Below, one piece after another: positions 49,303 to 57,907 of a DNA stretch of 61,289 nt. The stretch spans positions 1 to 61,289 of the forward strand of contig JBJXFY010000148.1 in NCBI GenBank assembly GCA_046155815.1, in the 5' to 3' direction. Source of the DNA: JBJXFY01 sp046155815 (GTDB taxonomy: Bacteria > Verrucomicrobiota > Verrucomicrobiia > Limisphaerales > CAIMTB01). A model generated the notes under the pieces. The model had not been told where the DNA came from. It saw only the letters and a list, made by a program, of their open reading frames with translations, and did not search any database. The first letter of the stretch is position 1. Each line of letters begins with the position of its first letter. The position numbers and the translations under genes were made by a program.

Positions 49303-50508
49303 TCAGCGGCGCACCCGCGCCATGCCGTTGCCGAGCCAGAGACCCGCCCGACAGGCGGCGATGGCGAGGAGCGTGGCGATCAGGAAGGTCTGCCGGGTGG
49401 CGGGCCGGTTCCATTCCGGGCTGCTGACGCTCCAGAACTGGCGCTGCCATTCGCCCATCCGCTCGCCATAGCTCCAGTGGCGGTCCGCGCCAAAGAACCA
49501 GTTCTGCCCGCCCGGGCCGATGAGGAACTCCGCGAAATGCCACTGCGTCGCGAGGAACAGCCCGGTGAAGGCGAGGCCGCCGACGATCGCCAGCAGCCAG
49601 TCGCGCCGCCAGCCCCGGCCATGGCCGATCCAGCCGCGCACCAGGTCGAGTCCGAGGGCGGGCACAACGAGCAGCAGCGGAAAGGCCAGCGGGACGAAGT
49701 GGTCAACGGGATTGTAGATCGGCCCCAGCTTCGGCTCGCCGGGGAAGAGCGGCAGCACCCAGAGCATGGCCGCATTGATCAGCATGAATCCGGCGGCCAT
49801 GAGCGTGGCGCCCCAGCGGAACTTCGAGGCGCGGGCAATCCCGAGGAGGTACACGGGATACGTCGCGCAGGAAGCGAGGCAGAAGACGTGGTTGCGCTGC
49901 TGGTTGGGCCAGCTCTCCTCCGTCAGGAACACGGCCACCATCGCGAGCAGCACCGCCCCGCCATAGACAAAGAGCCAGCGACCGGGCGCCGGTGTTCCGG
50001 GCGGGGCAAGGTTCTGTTCGCGCAGCACCAGCAGCAGCGCCCCCAGCACCACCGCGAACATCCCCAGCGCCAGCAACGTGTGTGGCGGGCTGAGGATCTC
50101 GACGTCGAGGCCGTAGGCGTCGTGCCACCAGTTGTCGAACGGAGCGGAGGTCAGCATCGCGAGGCCGCCCCACGCCGTGACCCACGCCCCCAGCGGGCCG
50201 CGGCAGCCCAGCACGCGCACGTACCCGCCGTGTTCGGCGGCCGGAGTGCGGAAGGTCGCCTGAAAGATCAGCCACGCCGCCGTCAGCCCGCCGAGGGTGC
50301 CGCCGAGGTAGATCGCCAGGTGCGCCGGCGTCCAAAACGTGTCGCGCCCGATCGTCCGGTGCCACGAGATGTCCCAGAGCACGCCCAGCACGATGCTGGT
50401 GGCGCCGAACATGACGACGCGGCTGACCCAGGACGTGGCCGAGGCGCGCGCCGCGGCGGGGGCGGACGGCAGTGCCGAAGGGGGGATGAGGACGGCGGCT
50501 TCGACCAT
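49303..50508 (-). CDS. polytopic membrane protein of unknown function
   Basis: ATG 50508 gives 401 residues with 9-10 hydrophobic helices (first at about 30-50, VVMFGATSIVLGVLWDISWH). His and Trp residues occur near helix ends (WDISWHR, WWHDAYG, HWSYGERMGEW). No family motif recognised. It is 10 bases upstream of the gene at 47685, so both are probably one transcript and may form one membrane system. A gap of about 220 bases with a GAGGAC-type repeat (50609-50642) separates it from the next gene. Confidence 0.75.
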   Translation of the reverse strand: MVEAAVLIPPSALPSAPAAARASATSWVSRVVMFGATSIVLGVLWDISWHRTIGRDTFWTPAHLAIYLGGTLGGLTAAWLIFQATFRTPAAEHGGYVRVLGCRGPLGAWVTAWGGLAMLTSAPFDNWWHDAYGLDVEILSPPHTLLALGMFAVVLGALLLVLREQNLAPPGTPAPGRWLFVYGGAVLLAMVAVFLTEESWPNQQRNHVFCLASCATYPVYLLGIARASKFRWGATLMAAGFMLINAAMLWVLPLFPGEPKLGPIYNPVDHFVPLAFPLLLVVPALGLDLVRGWIGHGRGWRRDWLLAIVGGLAFTGLFLATQWHFAEFLIGPGGQNWFFGADRHWSYGERMGEWQRQFWSVSSPEWNRPATRQTFLIATLLAIAACRAGLWLGNGMARVRR

Positions 50509-50608
50509 GGGCGGCGAGGCTACCGGGATCTGGCGGGGTTTCAATCACGGGGTCTGGCGGATGGGAAATCGCGGATTGGAAAATGGGACATGGGAGAAGG
50601 GATTCGGG

Positions 50609-50642
50609 GTTTCGTGCTCGCCCTCGTCCTCGTCCTCGAAAC
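50609..50642. repeat. GTCCTC word repeat flanked by inverted GTTTCG/CGAAAC
   Basis: GTTTCG (50609-50614) and CGAAAC (50637-50642) enclose GCTCGCCCTCGTCCTCGTCC. Member of the GAGGAC/GTCCTC family found after both tRNA-Ser genes, here in the divergent gap before the hydrolase gene. Confidence 0.55.
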
Positions 50643-50728
50643 CGTCCGAATGAACGAAGTCGACTACCTGTGGCCGCCCCGCACGTTGCGGCGTTGCTGC
50701 CCGGCCGGCCGCCTGCTTGGCTCCGCCC

Positions 50729-52768
50729 ATGATCCCAATCCTGCATCGCGGCGCGATGCTGACCCTGGCGGCCGGATGGCTGGCCGTCCTCCCGTTGCAG
50801 GGCGACGGACCGGCCGACAACCGGTCTGACAACGTTCGGCCCATCCCGCCGCCCGGCGTGGCCATCGCGGCGGGTGACCGCGTGGAACTCTCCGCCCGCG
50901 CGGCGGTGCTCGCGGCGGAGCTGGACGCGCTGGAGAGCGCGTTGACCAACCAGCCCGCGCTGCTCGCCCGCCTCCCCGACGTGCGGGTGCCGCACAAGGC
51001 CGTGGACTGGGCGCTGCGGTACGACGAGTTTTACGACGCCACGAACGAGGTGACGGCCGCGCGAGGCCTGCTGGCGTTGGCGGAGGAGCGCGCGGCGCAG
51101 CTCCGCGCCGGCCGCTCCCCGTGGATCGCCGCCACGGGCCTCGTGGTGCGGGCGTACCGGTCGCGGATTGACGGCTCGGTGCAGCCCTACGGCCTCGTGG
51201 TGCCGGCGTCGTACCAGCCCAATTCGCCGCACCGCTGGCGGCTTGACGTGTGGTTCCACGGCCGCGGGGAGAAGCTGACCGAGCTGAACTTCATCCGCGA
51301 GCGGCTCGGCTCGCCGGGGGAATTCACGCCGCCGGACACGATCGTGCTGCATCCTTACGGCCGCTACTGCAACGCCAACAAGTTCGCCGGCGAGGTGGAC
51401 CTCTTCGAGGCGCTGGAGGACGTCCAACGCACGCACCGCATCGACCCGGACCGCATCTTTGTGCGCGGCTTCTCGATGGGCGGCGCGGCGTGCTGGCAGT
51501 TCGCGGTGCATTACGCGGACCGCTGGGCGGGCGCGGCCCCGGGCGCGGGCTTCGCGGAGACGAGGGAGTTTCTCAGGATTTTCCAGCATGAGGCCGTCAC
51601 CCCGCCGCCGTGGGAGCAGAAGCTCTGGCACTGGTACGACGCGCCGGACTACGCGGCGAACCTCTTCCACTGCCCGGTCGTCGCCTACAGCGGCGAGCAG
51701 GACAAGCAAAGGCAGGCCGCCGACGTCATGGCCGCCGCGCTCGCCACGGAGGGGATGAACCTCATGCACCTCGTCGGCCCGGGCATGGGCCATCGCTACG
51801 ATGCGGCGTCCAAGGCGGAGATCGAACGCCGGCTGGCGGACATCGCCCGCCGCGGGCGCGACCCTTGGCCGAGGCGCGTCCGCTTCACGACGTGGACGCT
51901 CCGCTACGACCGCATGCATTGGGTGCGGGTGGACGGCCTGGCGGAGCATTGGAAAAGGGCGCGCGTCGGGGCCGAGGTGACCGGCCCGCGGACGGTCGTG
52001 ATCCAGACCGAGAACGTCGCCGCGCTCACGGTGGACATGCCCGCCGGCTCGCCCCTGCTGGAGCCGTCGGGGCTCACATCCTTTGAAATCGACGGGGAGC
52101 CGCTGAACGCTGCGGCGGTGCGCTCGGACCGGTCGGTGCGGGCATCGTTCGTCCGGCGGGACGGGGCTTGGCGGCTGGCGGACGGCGGGGCCGAGGGACT
52201 GGCGAAACGGCACGGCCTGCAGGGGCCGATTGATGACGCGTTCATGGACCGGTTCATCTTCGTCCGGCCGACGGGCGTTTCGACGCATCAGGCTGCCGAC
52301 GCCTGGGCCCGGGCGGAAATGGAACGGGCCATCAGCGAGTGGCGGCGGCAGTTTCGCGGGGACGTGATCGTGCGGGATGACATGGCGGTCACTGAGGCGG
52401 ATGCGCGGGACGCCCACCTGGTGGCGTGGGGCGATCCGGAGTCGAACCGCTGGCTCGCGCGGCACGCGGAACGGCTGCCGGTGCGCTGGGCCGACGGCTG
52501 CATCGCTCTCGGGCGGCACGTCCTCCCCGCCGACAACCACCTGGTGGCGCTCATCCACCCCAACCCGGCGAATCCAACGCGCTACCTCGTGCAGAACAGC
52601 GGCTTCACCTACCGGCCCTACGACTATCTCAACAACGCCCGGCAGACCGCAAAGCTGCCGGATTGGGCGCTTCTCTCCTTGGCCGAGCCCGGAAAACATC
52701 ATCGCCCGGCGGTGGTCGCCGCTGGATTTTTTGGGGAGCAATGGGAGACGATCGGTTCGGATCGTTGA
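50729..52768 (+). CDS. exported alpha/beta hydrolase, prolyl oligopeptidase/esterase type
   Basis: A 679-residue protein. A weak signal peptide (about 10-28, MLTLAAGWLAVLPLQG) is followed by a mixed helical region, then an alpha/beta hydrolase domain (about 155-380) with WFHGRGEKL (oxyanion loop) and nucleophile elbow GFSMGGAA (Ser249). A catalytic Asp is probably in SGEQD, and His in GMGHRYDAA (about 357). A C-terminal beta-rich domain follows. I recall similar multi-domain proteins in verrucomicrobia acting on polysaccharide esters or peptides; the substrate is unknown. ATG 50729 or 50756 is possible as start. Confidence 0.8.
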   Translation: MIPILHRGAMLTLAAGWLAVLPLQGDGPADNRSDNVRPIPPPGVAIAAGDRVELSARAAVLAAELDALESALTNQPALLARLPDVRVPHKAVDWALRYDEFYDATNEVTAARGLLALAEERAAQLRAGRSPWIAATGLVVRAYRSRIDGSVQPYGLVVPASYQPNSPHRWRLDVWFHGRGEKLTELNFIRERLGSPGEFTPPDTIVLHPYGRYCNANKFAGEVDLFEALEDVQRTHRIDPDRIFVRGFSMGGAACWQFAVHYADRWAGAAPGAGFAETREFLRIFQHEAVTPPPWEQKLWHWYDAPDYAANLFHCPVVAYSGEQDKQRQAADVMAAALATEGMNLMHLVGPGMGHRYDAASKAEIERRLADIARRGRDPWPRRVRFTTWTLRYDRMHWVRVDGLAEHWKRARVGAEVTGPRTVVIQTENVAALTVDMPAGSPLLEPSGLTSFEIDGEPLNAAAVRSDRSVRASFVRRDGAWRLADGGAEGLAKRHGLQGPIDDAFMDRFIFVRPTGVSTHQAADAWARAEMERAISEWRRQFRGDVIVRDDMAVTEADARDAHLVAWGDPESNRWLARHAERLPVRWADGCIALGRHVLPADNHLVALIHPNPANPTRYLVQNSGFTYRPYDYLNNARQTAKLPDWALLSLAEPGKHHRPAVVAAGFFGEQWETIGSDR

Positions 52769-52935
52769 TCCGCAGGAACGGCTGGCATTGAACATTCAAC
52801 TAGTTCTTCAGGAAATGGTTAGGACGATTCTAGGACGCCTCCAGGCCGGGCCATGCGGGTCGGAGGACTCCTGTGCCGCCGGTCGGGCCGCGCGTCGGGC
52901 TGGATTTGGAAACCTCGTGAACCGAAATGTTTCGC

Positions 52936-52965
52936 TTGACCCAGGGACGCGCAGGCTGCCATAAC
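52936..52965 (+). promoter_or_regulatory. candidate promoter of the second PEP-CTERM gene
   Basis: TTGACC (52936-52941), 18-base spacer, CATAAC (52960-52965); 62-base leader to the ATG at 53028. The rest of the 259-base gap shows nothing else. Confidence 0.5.
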
Positions 52966-53027
52966 ACGCGTGTCGTTTGGCAGGGCAATCCCTGCGCGCC
53001 GAATCTGACTAACCTGAAAAATCTGCC

Positions 53028-53729
53028 ATGAGAACGTCTCTCGCTTCGATTCGCACTGCCGTTGCGGTTGGTTCTGTTGCCTACGCGTTCACGGCCGTCT
53101 CGGCCTTGGGCGTCACCGTTTTCGACAACACCCCCTCTCAGGTGGCGTTGTATCTCCCCAGCCCGGGGGTTGAATACGGCGATGAATATCGCCTGTCTGT
53201 CCCAGGGCTGACCTTGGACTCATTCGCCATCCAGTACTACAATGGCAACACCGCTCCTGGCACCATCAGGGTCTGGGTTCGGGCCAATGACGGTGGCGTG
53301 GACTCCAATAACGCTGCCAATCCTTCCCCCGCTCCTGGAACCACCCTCTACGTGGACACCGAGGCCACTTCTGTGAATGGTTCTGGAATTGGAAACTTCG
53401 GGCGTTCCAGTCTCGCCCAATTCGGCATCGGTCTTGGTGACCGGGTCACCATCACCGCTCTCTTCACGGTTCAGGACCGCACCTTGGCCGGGCTGATGTT
53501 GTCGAACAACCCTGAGGCAGTCGGTTGGAGCCCGAACGATTACTGGCAGCACACGGGTGCCGGAACTTTTGGGGCGCCTTTCGGGACTTACGGTGGCCCC
53601 CTTGCTCAAGGCAATCTTCTCGACGTGACGGCCAAGATCGGTGCCGTTCCTGAGCCCAGCACTTGGCTGAGCCTCGGTGGCATCCTCGCGATGGCTGGCT
53701 TCGGTGCCTACCGCCGCTTCCGGAAGTAA
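53028..53729 (+). CDS. PEP-CTERM sorting-domain protein
   Basis: A 233-residue exported protein with a signal peptide (about 1-28) and a C-terminal VPEPSTWLSLGGILAMAGFG plus AYRRFRK sorting signal. The body is beta-rich (FDNTPSQVALYLPS, DRVTITALFTVQD) without a known enzyme motif. G+C is lower than in the neighbours, as for the PEP-CTERM gene at 28354. It is not homologous to that protein in the body, only in the sorting signal. A strong terminator follows at 53762, so it is a single-gene unit. Confidence 0.92.
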   Translation: MRTSLASIRTAVAVGSVAYAFTAVSALGVTVFDNTPSQVALYLPSPGVEYGDEYRLSVPGLTLDSFAIQYYNGNTAPGTIRVWVRANDGGVDSNNAANPSPAPGTTLYVDTEATSVNGSGIGNFGRSSLAQFGIGLGDRVTITALFTVQDRTLAGLMLSNNPEAVGWSPNDYWQHTGAGTFGAPFGTYGGPLAQGNLLDVTAKIGAVPEPSTWLSLGGILAMAGFGAYRRFRK

Positions 53730-53761
53730 ATCCGCTTCGCCGCAACCCATTCGGTGCGCTG

Positions 53762-53797
53762 CCGGGCTGCCTTCACGGGCGGCCCGGTTTGCTTTTC
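53762..53797 (+). terminator. Rho-independent terminator of the second PEP-CTERM gene
   Basis: CCGGGCTGCC (53762-53771) pairs with GGCGGCCCGG (53778-53787), 10 bp including one G-U pair, loop TTCACG, followed by TTTGCTTTT. The CGGTTTGCTTTT end is identical to that of the terminator at 28292-28328. Confidence 0.85.
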
Positions 53798-53849
53798 GGA
53801 GCGGAGTTCCCTTTGCCAAAGCCGCGTCTCCGGCAATCCTCTCCGCATC

Positions 53850-54962
53850 ATGAAGACCACCCAGCTCCTAGTCTTGGCCGCCGCGGTCTGGCTGGGATTC
53901 CCGACGGCCGCGTCCGACTGGCCCATGTTCCGCGGCAACCCGCGTCTGACCGGCGTGACCGAAGCGACGCTGCCCGATGCGCCGGTGCTGAAGTGGAGCT
54001 TCAAGACCGGCGGCCCCGTCAAATCCTCCCCCGCCATCGTGGGCGACCGCGTGTTCATCGGCTCCGACGACTCGAAGCTCTACGCGCTCAGTCTCGCGGA
54101 CGGGAAGAGGCTCTGGGAGTTTGCCGCCGACGGCCCGGTCGAGTCCTCGCCGCTCGTGCTGGATGGCCGGGTCTACTTCGGCAGTGCGGGCACCAACCTG
54201 TTTGCCCTCGACGCCCGGACCGGGGCCCGGCTCTGGAGCTTTGGAATCGAAGGAGAGGTCAAGAGCAGCCCGACTTGGGCACCGGCACCGGATGGCAAAA
54301 CGCCCTGGCTCCTGGTCGGTGGCTACGACTTCAAGCTCCACTGCCTTGATGCGCTGACCGGCCGCGGCAACTGGTCCTACGAGACCGGCAACTACATCAA
54401 CGGCGCCCCCGCCGTGGAGGCCGGTCTCACCGCCTTCGGTGGCTGCGACGCCATCGTGCATGTCGTCAATGTGAAGGACGGCACCAAGGCCCGTGAAATC
54501 GAGGCCGGCGCCTACATCGCGGCGTCCGGGGCACTGGTGGATGGAATCCTCTACGTGGGCCACTACGAGAACGAGTTCCTCGCCGTGGATCTCAGGACCG
54601 GCGAAGTGAAGTGGCGCTACCGCGACCGGGCCTTTCCCTTCATGTCCTCGCCGGCCGTCACGGCCGACCGCATCATCGTCGGTTCACGCGACAAGCGCCT
54701 CCACGCGATCAGCCGCGCCGATGGCCGCCAGGCGTGGGTCTTCCCGACCCGCGGCAAGGTGGAAGCTTCGCCCGTGGTCGCCGGCGACCGGGTGGTCGTG
54801 GGCTCCGATGACGGGCGGCTGTACGTGGTCTCGTTGGCGGACGGTCGAGAGCTGTGGAGCTACGAAGTCGGTGCTCCGCTCCAAGGTTCCGCCGCAGTCG
54901 TGAAGGATCGGGTCGTGGTCGGCGCGGATGACGGGACGGTGTACGCCTTTGGGCCGAAGTAG
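53850..54962 (+). CDS. PQQ-like beta-propeller protein (BamB/WD-like)
   Basis: A 370-residue exported protein. A signal peptide spans residues 1-22 (LLVLAAAVWLGFPTAA), followed by SDWPMFRGNPRLTGV, the usual start of PQQ-repeat proteins. The rest is seven or eight propeller blades with repeated W-x-F/Y-x-x-G-x-V-x-S-S-P units (LKWSFKTGGPVKSSPAIVG; LWEFAADGPVESSPLV). Such proteins may be scaffold or binding proteins; the tryptophan-docking repeats alone do not show PQQ is bound. It is 96 bases before the radical SAM gene and may be co-transcribed. Confidence 0.85.
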   Translation: MKTTQLLVLAAAVWLGFPTAASDWPMFRGNPRLTGVTEATLPDAPVLKWSFKTGGPVKSSPAIVGDRVFIGSDDSKLYALSLADGKRLWEFAADGPVESSPLVLDGRVYFGSAGTNLFALDARTGARLWSFGIEGEVKSSPTWAPAPDGKTPWLLVGGYDFKLHCLDALTGRGNWSYETGNYINGAPAVEAGLTAFGGCDAIVHVVNVKDGTKAREIEAGAYIAASGALVDGILYVGHYENEFLAVDLRTGEVKWRYRDRAFPFMSSPAVTADRIIVGSRDKRLHAISRADGRQAWVFPTRGKVEASPVVAGDRVVVGSDDGRLYVVSLADGRELWSYEVGAPLQGSAAVVKDRVVVGADDGTVYAFGPK

Positions 54963-55058
54963 GCTGCCGTGCGGGCCCACGGAATTGATACGTACAGGTA
55001 TCTTTCGGTTGCCCCGTCCGGCCGCGGGGCGCAAGCTTGCCCAAGCTGCCGAGGCTCC

Positions 55059-56402
55059 ATGCCCACCATCGCTCCGCCGCCGACACCGGCCGCCCCGCCC
55101 TTCCAGAAGGAGACCACCGCGGGCAACTACTTCGTCGCCAACTATCCCCCCTTCGCCTTCTGGAAGGCGGAGGCCGTCCCGGGCTTTCTGGATTCGCTCG
55201 AAGGACCGCCCACCCGAACGGCTCCGCTGGGCCTCTATGCCCACATCCCCTTCTGCCGAAAGCGGTGTCATTTTTGCTATTTCCGGGTCTACACGGACAA
55301 GGATGCCCAGGAAATCAGGGGGTACTTGGACGCGCTCCTGAAGGAGCTCACCCTTTACGCCGGCAAGGCCGTGATCGGCGGTCGCCGGCCCAAGTACATT
55401 TACTTCGGCGGCGGCACCCCCAGCTACCTCTCGCCCGACCAGCTCCGCTTCCTCACCGAGGGCATGAAGAGCCTGCTGCCTTGGGATGCAGCCGAGGAAG
55501 TCACGTTCGAGGCGGAGCCGGGAACCTTGACCGACCACAAGCTGCGCGCCATCCGCGAGCTGGGGGTCACCCGGCTCAGCCTTGGCATCGAGCATTTTGA
55601 CGATCACGTCCTCGAGATCAACGGACGTGCCCACCGCTCGAAGGAGATCGCCCGCGCCTACGCCTACGCCCGCGAGATTGGCTTCCCGCAGATCAACATT
55701 GACCTCATCGCCGGCATGGTCGAGGAGACGGAGGAGAAGTGGTGCGAGACCGTGGCCAAGGCCGTGGCCCTGCTGCCTGACTCGGTGACCATCTACCAGA
55801 TGGAAGTGCCCTACAACACCGGCATCTACCGCCAGATGAAGGCGGAGGGCCGGCTGGTGGCGCCGGTGGCCGACTGGGAGACCAAGCGCCGCTGGGTGGA
55901 CTACGCCTACGGCGAATTTGAGAAGGCCGGTTACACCGTGACCAGCGGCACCACCGTCGTCCGCGATCCGGCCAAGGTGAAGTTTCTCTATCGCGAGGGC
56001 CTCTTCACCGGCGCGGACATCCTGTCCGTCGGCGTGGCGAGTTTCGGGCATCTCGGCGGCGTCCACTATCAAAACCATCACGACTTCCAGCCCTACGTGG
56101 ACGCCGTCAATGCAGGCCGACTTCCCATCTACCGCGCGTACCCGCTGCCGCCGGACGAAGCCTGCCTCCGTGAGTTCATGCTCCAGCTCAAGCTGGGCGA
56201 AGTGAGTTCCGCCAGTTTCGTCCGCAAGTTCGGCGTGGACCCGCGCGAACGCTTCGCCGGCCCGCTGGCCACGCTCAAGGCCGGGGGATTTCTCCACAAC
56301 GGTGGCGACCGCATCGGCGTGACCCGGGCCGGCCTGCTGCAGATAGACCGCCTGCTCCACGGGTTCTTCAAGCCCGAGCATGACACCGGCAGGTATGCTT
56401 GA
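55059..56402 (+). CDS. HemN-like radical SAM protein
   Basis: A 447-residue radical SAM enzyme of the HemN/HemW superfamily. The [4Fe-4S] motif is HIPFCRKRCHFCYF (Cys66, Cys70, Cys73), with the HemN-type IYFGGGTPSYLSP, FEAEPGTL and LSLGIEHFDDHVL segments. True HemN has a CDFN-type sequence after the third Cys; here it is FRVYTDK, so this is a separate subgroup whose reaction I cannot name. Oxygen-independent coproporphyrinogen oxidase is a family reference only. ATG 55059 is chosen over GTG 54969. The next gene overlaps its end. Confidence 0.85.
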   Translation: MPTIAPPPTPAAPPFQKETTAGNYFVANYPPFAFWKAEAVPGFLDSLEGPPTRTAPLGLYAHIPFCRKRCHFCYFRVYTDKDAQEIRGYLDALLKELTLYAGKAVIGGRRPKYIYFGGGTPSYLSPDQLRFLTEGMKSLLPWDAAEEVTFEAEPGTLTDHKLRAIRELGVTRLSLGIEHFDDHVLEINGRAHRSKEIARAYAYAREIGFPQINIDLIAGMVEETEEKWCETVAKAVALLPDSVTIYQMEVPYNTGIYRQMKAEGRLVAPVADWETKRRWVDYAYGEFEKAGYTVTSGTTVVRDPAKVKFLYREGLFTGADILSVGVASFGHLGGVHYQNHHDFQPYVDAVNAGRLPIYRAYPLPPDEACLREFMLQLKLGEVSSASFVRKFGVDPRERFAGPLATLKAGGFLHNGGDRIGVTRAGLLQIDRLLHGFFKPEHDTGRYA

Positions 56403-56988
56403 ATCGCCGCCCCGGCCGGCCGCCGCGCCCGCCGCGACTCCGGCCCTGCCGGCCCGCGAGATGCTGGCGCCGCTCGACGGCTTCTACCACCGGGCCGGCC
56501 GTCCGTTGCTCGCGTTCGAGCCCCGGCAGGAGTCCGCGCTTCCGGAACCCGCCCGCTCCCTGCTCGTCCACGACCGGGACATGACCCGGACGCTCGAGCA
56601 GTTTCATCGTGGAACAATTCATCTCCAGGTGCTCTCCAGCCATCGGGCCGATGCAGGCTACTGGCGGGAATCGGTGCTGCGGCTGGACGGGTCCGGGTGC
56701 CCGGTCGAGTTCGGGGCGATTCACATCCATCTTGACCGCTTCCAAGACCCCTGGCGCCGGCTGATCCTTCAGGAACACCTGCCGCTGGGGGGAATTCTCA
56801 ATGCCAGTGGACTTCCCTACTCGAGCCGGCCGGCCGGCTACTTCCGGGTCGTCGCCGACTCATTCATGGCCGAATCCCTGGGTGCGCGCGCCGGCGGGCC
56901 GCTTTATGGTCGCAGGAACACCCTGCGCGACCTGCAAGGCAGCCCGTTGGCCGAGATTGTGGAGATTCTGCCCCCGGGTACCGGGTAG
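56395..56988 (+). CDS. chorismate-lyase (UbiC)-like protein
   Basis: ATG 56395 overlaps the radical SAM stop (8 bases) and gives 197 residues; ATG 56380 is an alternative. A disordered Pro/Ala-rich start is followed by a domain resembling chorismate pyruvate-lyase: LLVHDRDMTRTLEQFH, then YWRESVLRLDG, and the C-terminal GPLYGRRNTLRDLQGSPLAE with EILPP, similar to the GLWGRR-x-G-x-PL-x-E-x-FLP end of UbiC. UbiC makes 4-hydroxybenzoate from chorismate. The match is by pattern, so catalytic activity is not certain. Coupling to the radical SAM enzyme suggests a joint pathway. Confidence 0.65.
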   Translation: MLESPPRPAAAPAATPALPAREMLAPLDGFYHRAGRPLLAFEPRQESALPEPARSLLVHDRDMTRTLEQFHRGTIHLQVLSSHRADAGYWRESVLRLDGSGCPVEFGAIHIHLDRFQDPWRRLILQEHLPLGGILNASGLPYSSRPAGYFRVVADSFMAESLGARAGGPLYGRRNTLRDLQGSPLAEIVEILPPGTG

Positions 56989-57007
56989 CCGCCGGCCCGC
57001 AGCGTCT

Positions 57008-57799
57008 TCAGAAGTCCGTGTCCGCCTCTTTCAGGTCCAGTTCCTTGATCCAGATGTTGCGGTAGCGCACGTCGTGGCCTTCAGCCTGAAGCTTCAGGCC
57101 CTGCGGCGTGTCGGTGATGCCCTTGCCGCCGTCGTTGCCTCCGTCCACGCCGGAACGTGGGCCGCCCCAGACCTGGCTGATCGGCACGTTGGTGTGAACC
57201 TTCTGCCCGTTGAAGTACATGGTCACCCGCGGCTTTTCCTCCAGCTTCCCGTCGTTGAACCGCGCGGCGCGGAACACGAGGTCGTAGGCGTTCCATTTCC
57301 CCACGCCGTTGTAGGCATGGTAGGGCGACTCGCTTTCGTTGATCACTGCGCCCATGCCGTGCTTGGTCCGGTCACCATCCAGCACCTGGATCTCGTAACG
57401 GTTCTGGAGGTACACGCCGCTGTTTCCGCCCGGCTTCGTGATCAGGAACTCGACGTGCAGACGGAAGTCGCGGTGGGGCCGTTTCGTCACGATGTCCGCC
57501 GCGCCATACTTGCCGCCGTCCGCGGCCCGGTCGTCCGTCATCACACACGTGCCGCCGTCCACAGGGTCGGGCACGACCTGCCACTTGATCGGCAGCGACG
57601 AGGCGAAGCCCGGTCCCTGCCAGTAAGTCCATTTGGCGTCGAGCATCTCGCGTGAACCGTCCAGGACAAGCTCGGCACCCGGGGCCGGCTTCGCCCCTAC
57701 TCCGAGATCAGGCCGGCCGGCGGCACGGGAAGGAAGGATGACGGCCAGCGTCAGGGCGAGGGCTAGGGCCGGGATCGCAGGCAGGGTTGGGAATTTCAT
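57008..57799 (-). CDS. secreted DUF1080 protein
   Basis: A 263-residue exported protein with signal peptide (about 1-26, ALALALTLAVILPSRA). The DUF1080 concanavalin-like fold shows FRLHVEFLITKPGGNSGVYL, YEIQVLDGDRT, WNAYDLVFRAARF and RYRNIWIKEL. DUF1080 proteins are very common in verrucomicrobia and planctomycetes, and some act on disaccharides as 3-keto-glycosidases. ATG 57799 is chosen because it starts the signal peptide. It lies 108 bases downstream of the DapA-like gene in the same direction. Confidence 0.88.
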   Translation of the reverse strand: MKFPTLPAIPALALALTLAVILPSRAAGRPDLGVGAKPAPGAELVLDGSREMLDAKWTYWQGPGFASSLPIKWQVVPDPVDGGTCVMTDDRAADGGKYGAADIVTKRPHRDFRLHVEFLITKPGGNSGVYLQNRYEIQVLDGDRTKHGMGAVINESESPYHAYNGVGKWNAYDLVFRAARFNDGKLEEKPRVTMYFNGQKVHTNVPISQVWGGPRSGVDGGNDGGKGITDTPQGLKLQAEGHDVRYRNIWIKELDLKEADTDF

Positions 57800-57907
57800 G
57801 CGTGTGGAGGGAAAGTGAAGGCTCTTTGGGCGTGCTTCAAGCCGGCACTCCCGCATAGGCGTTGCTGCCTCGAGCACGGCCGTCGGCCCGGCGGGCGTTT
57901 GCCGCGC

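Noticed and set aside
49703..52795. 1030-codon minus-strand frame across two real genes
   Set aside because: It crosses the hydrolase gene and part of the membrane-protein gene in a shadow frame and shows no homology.
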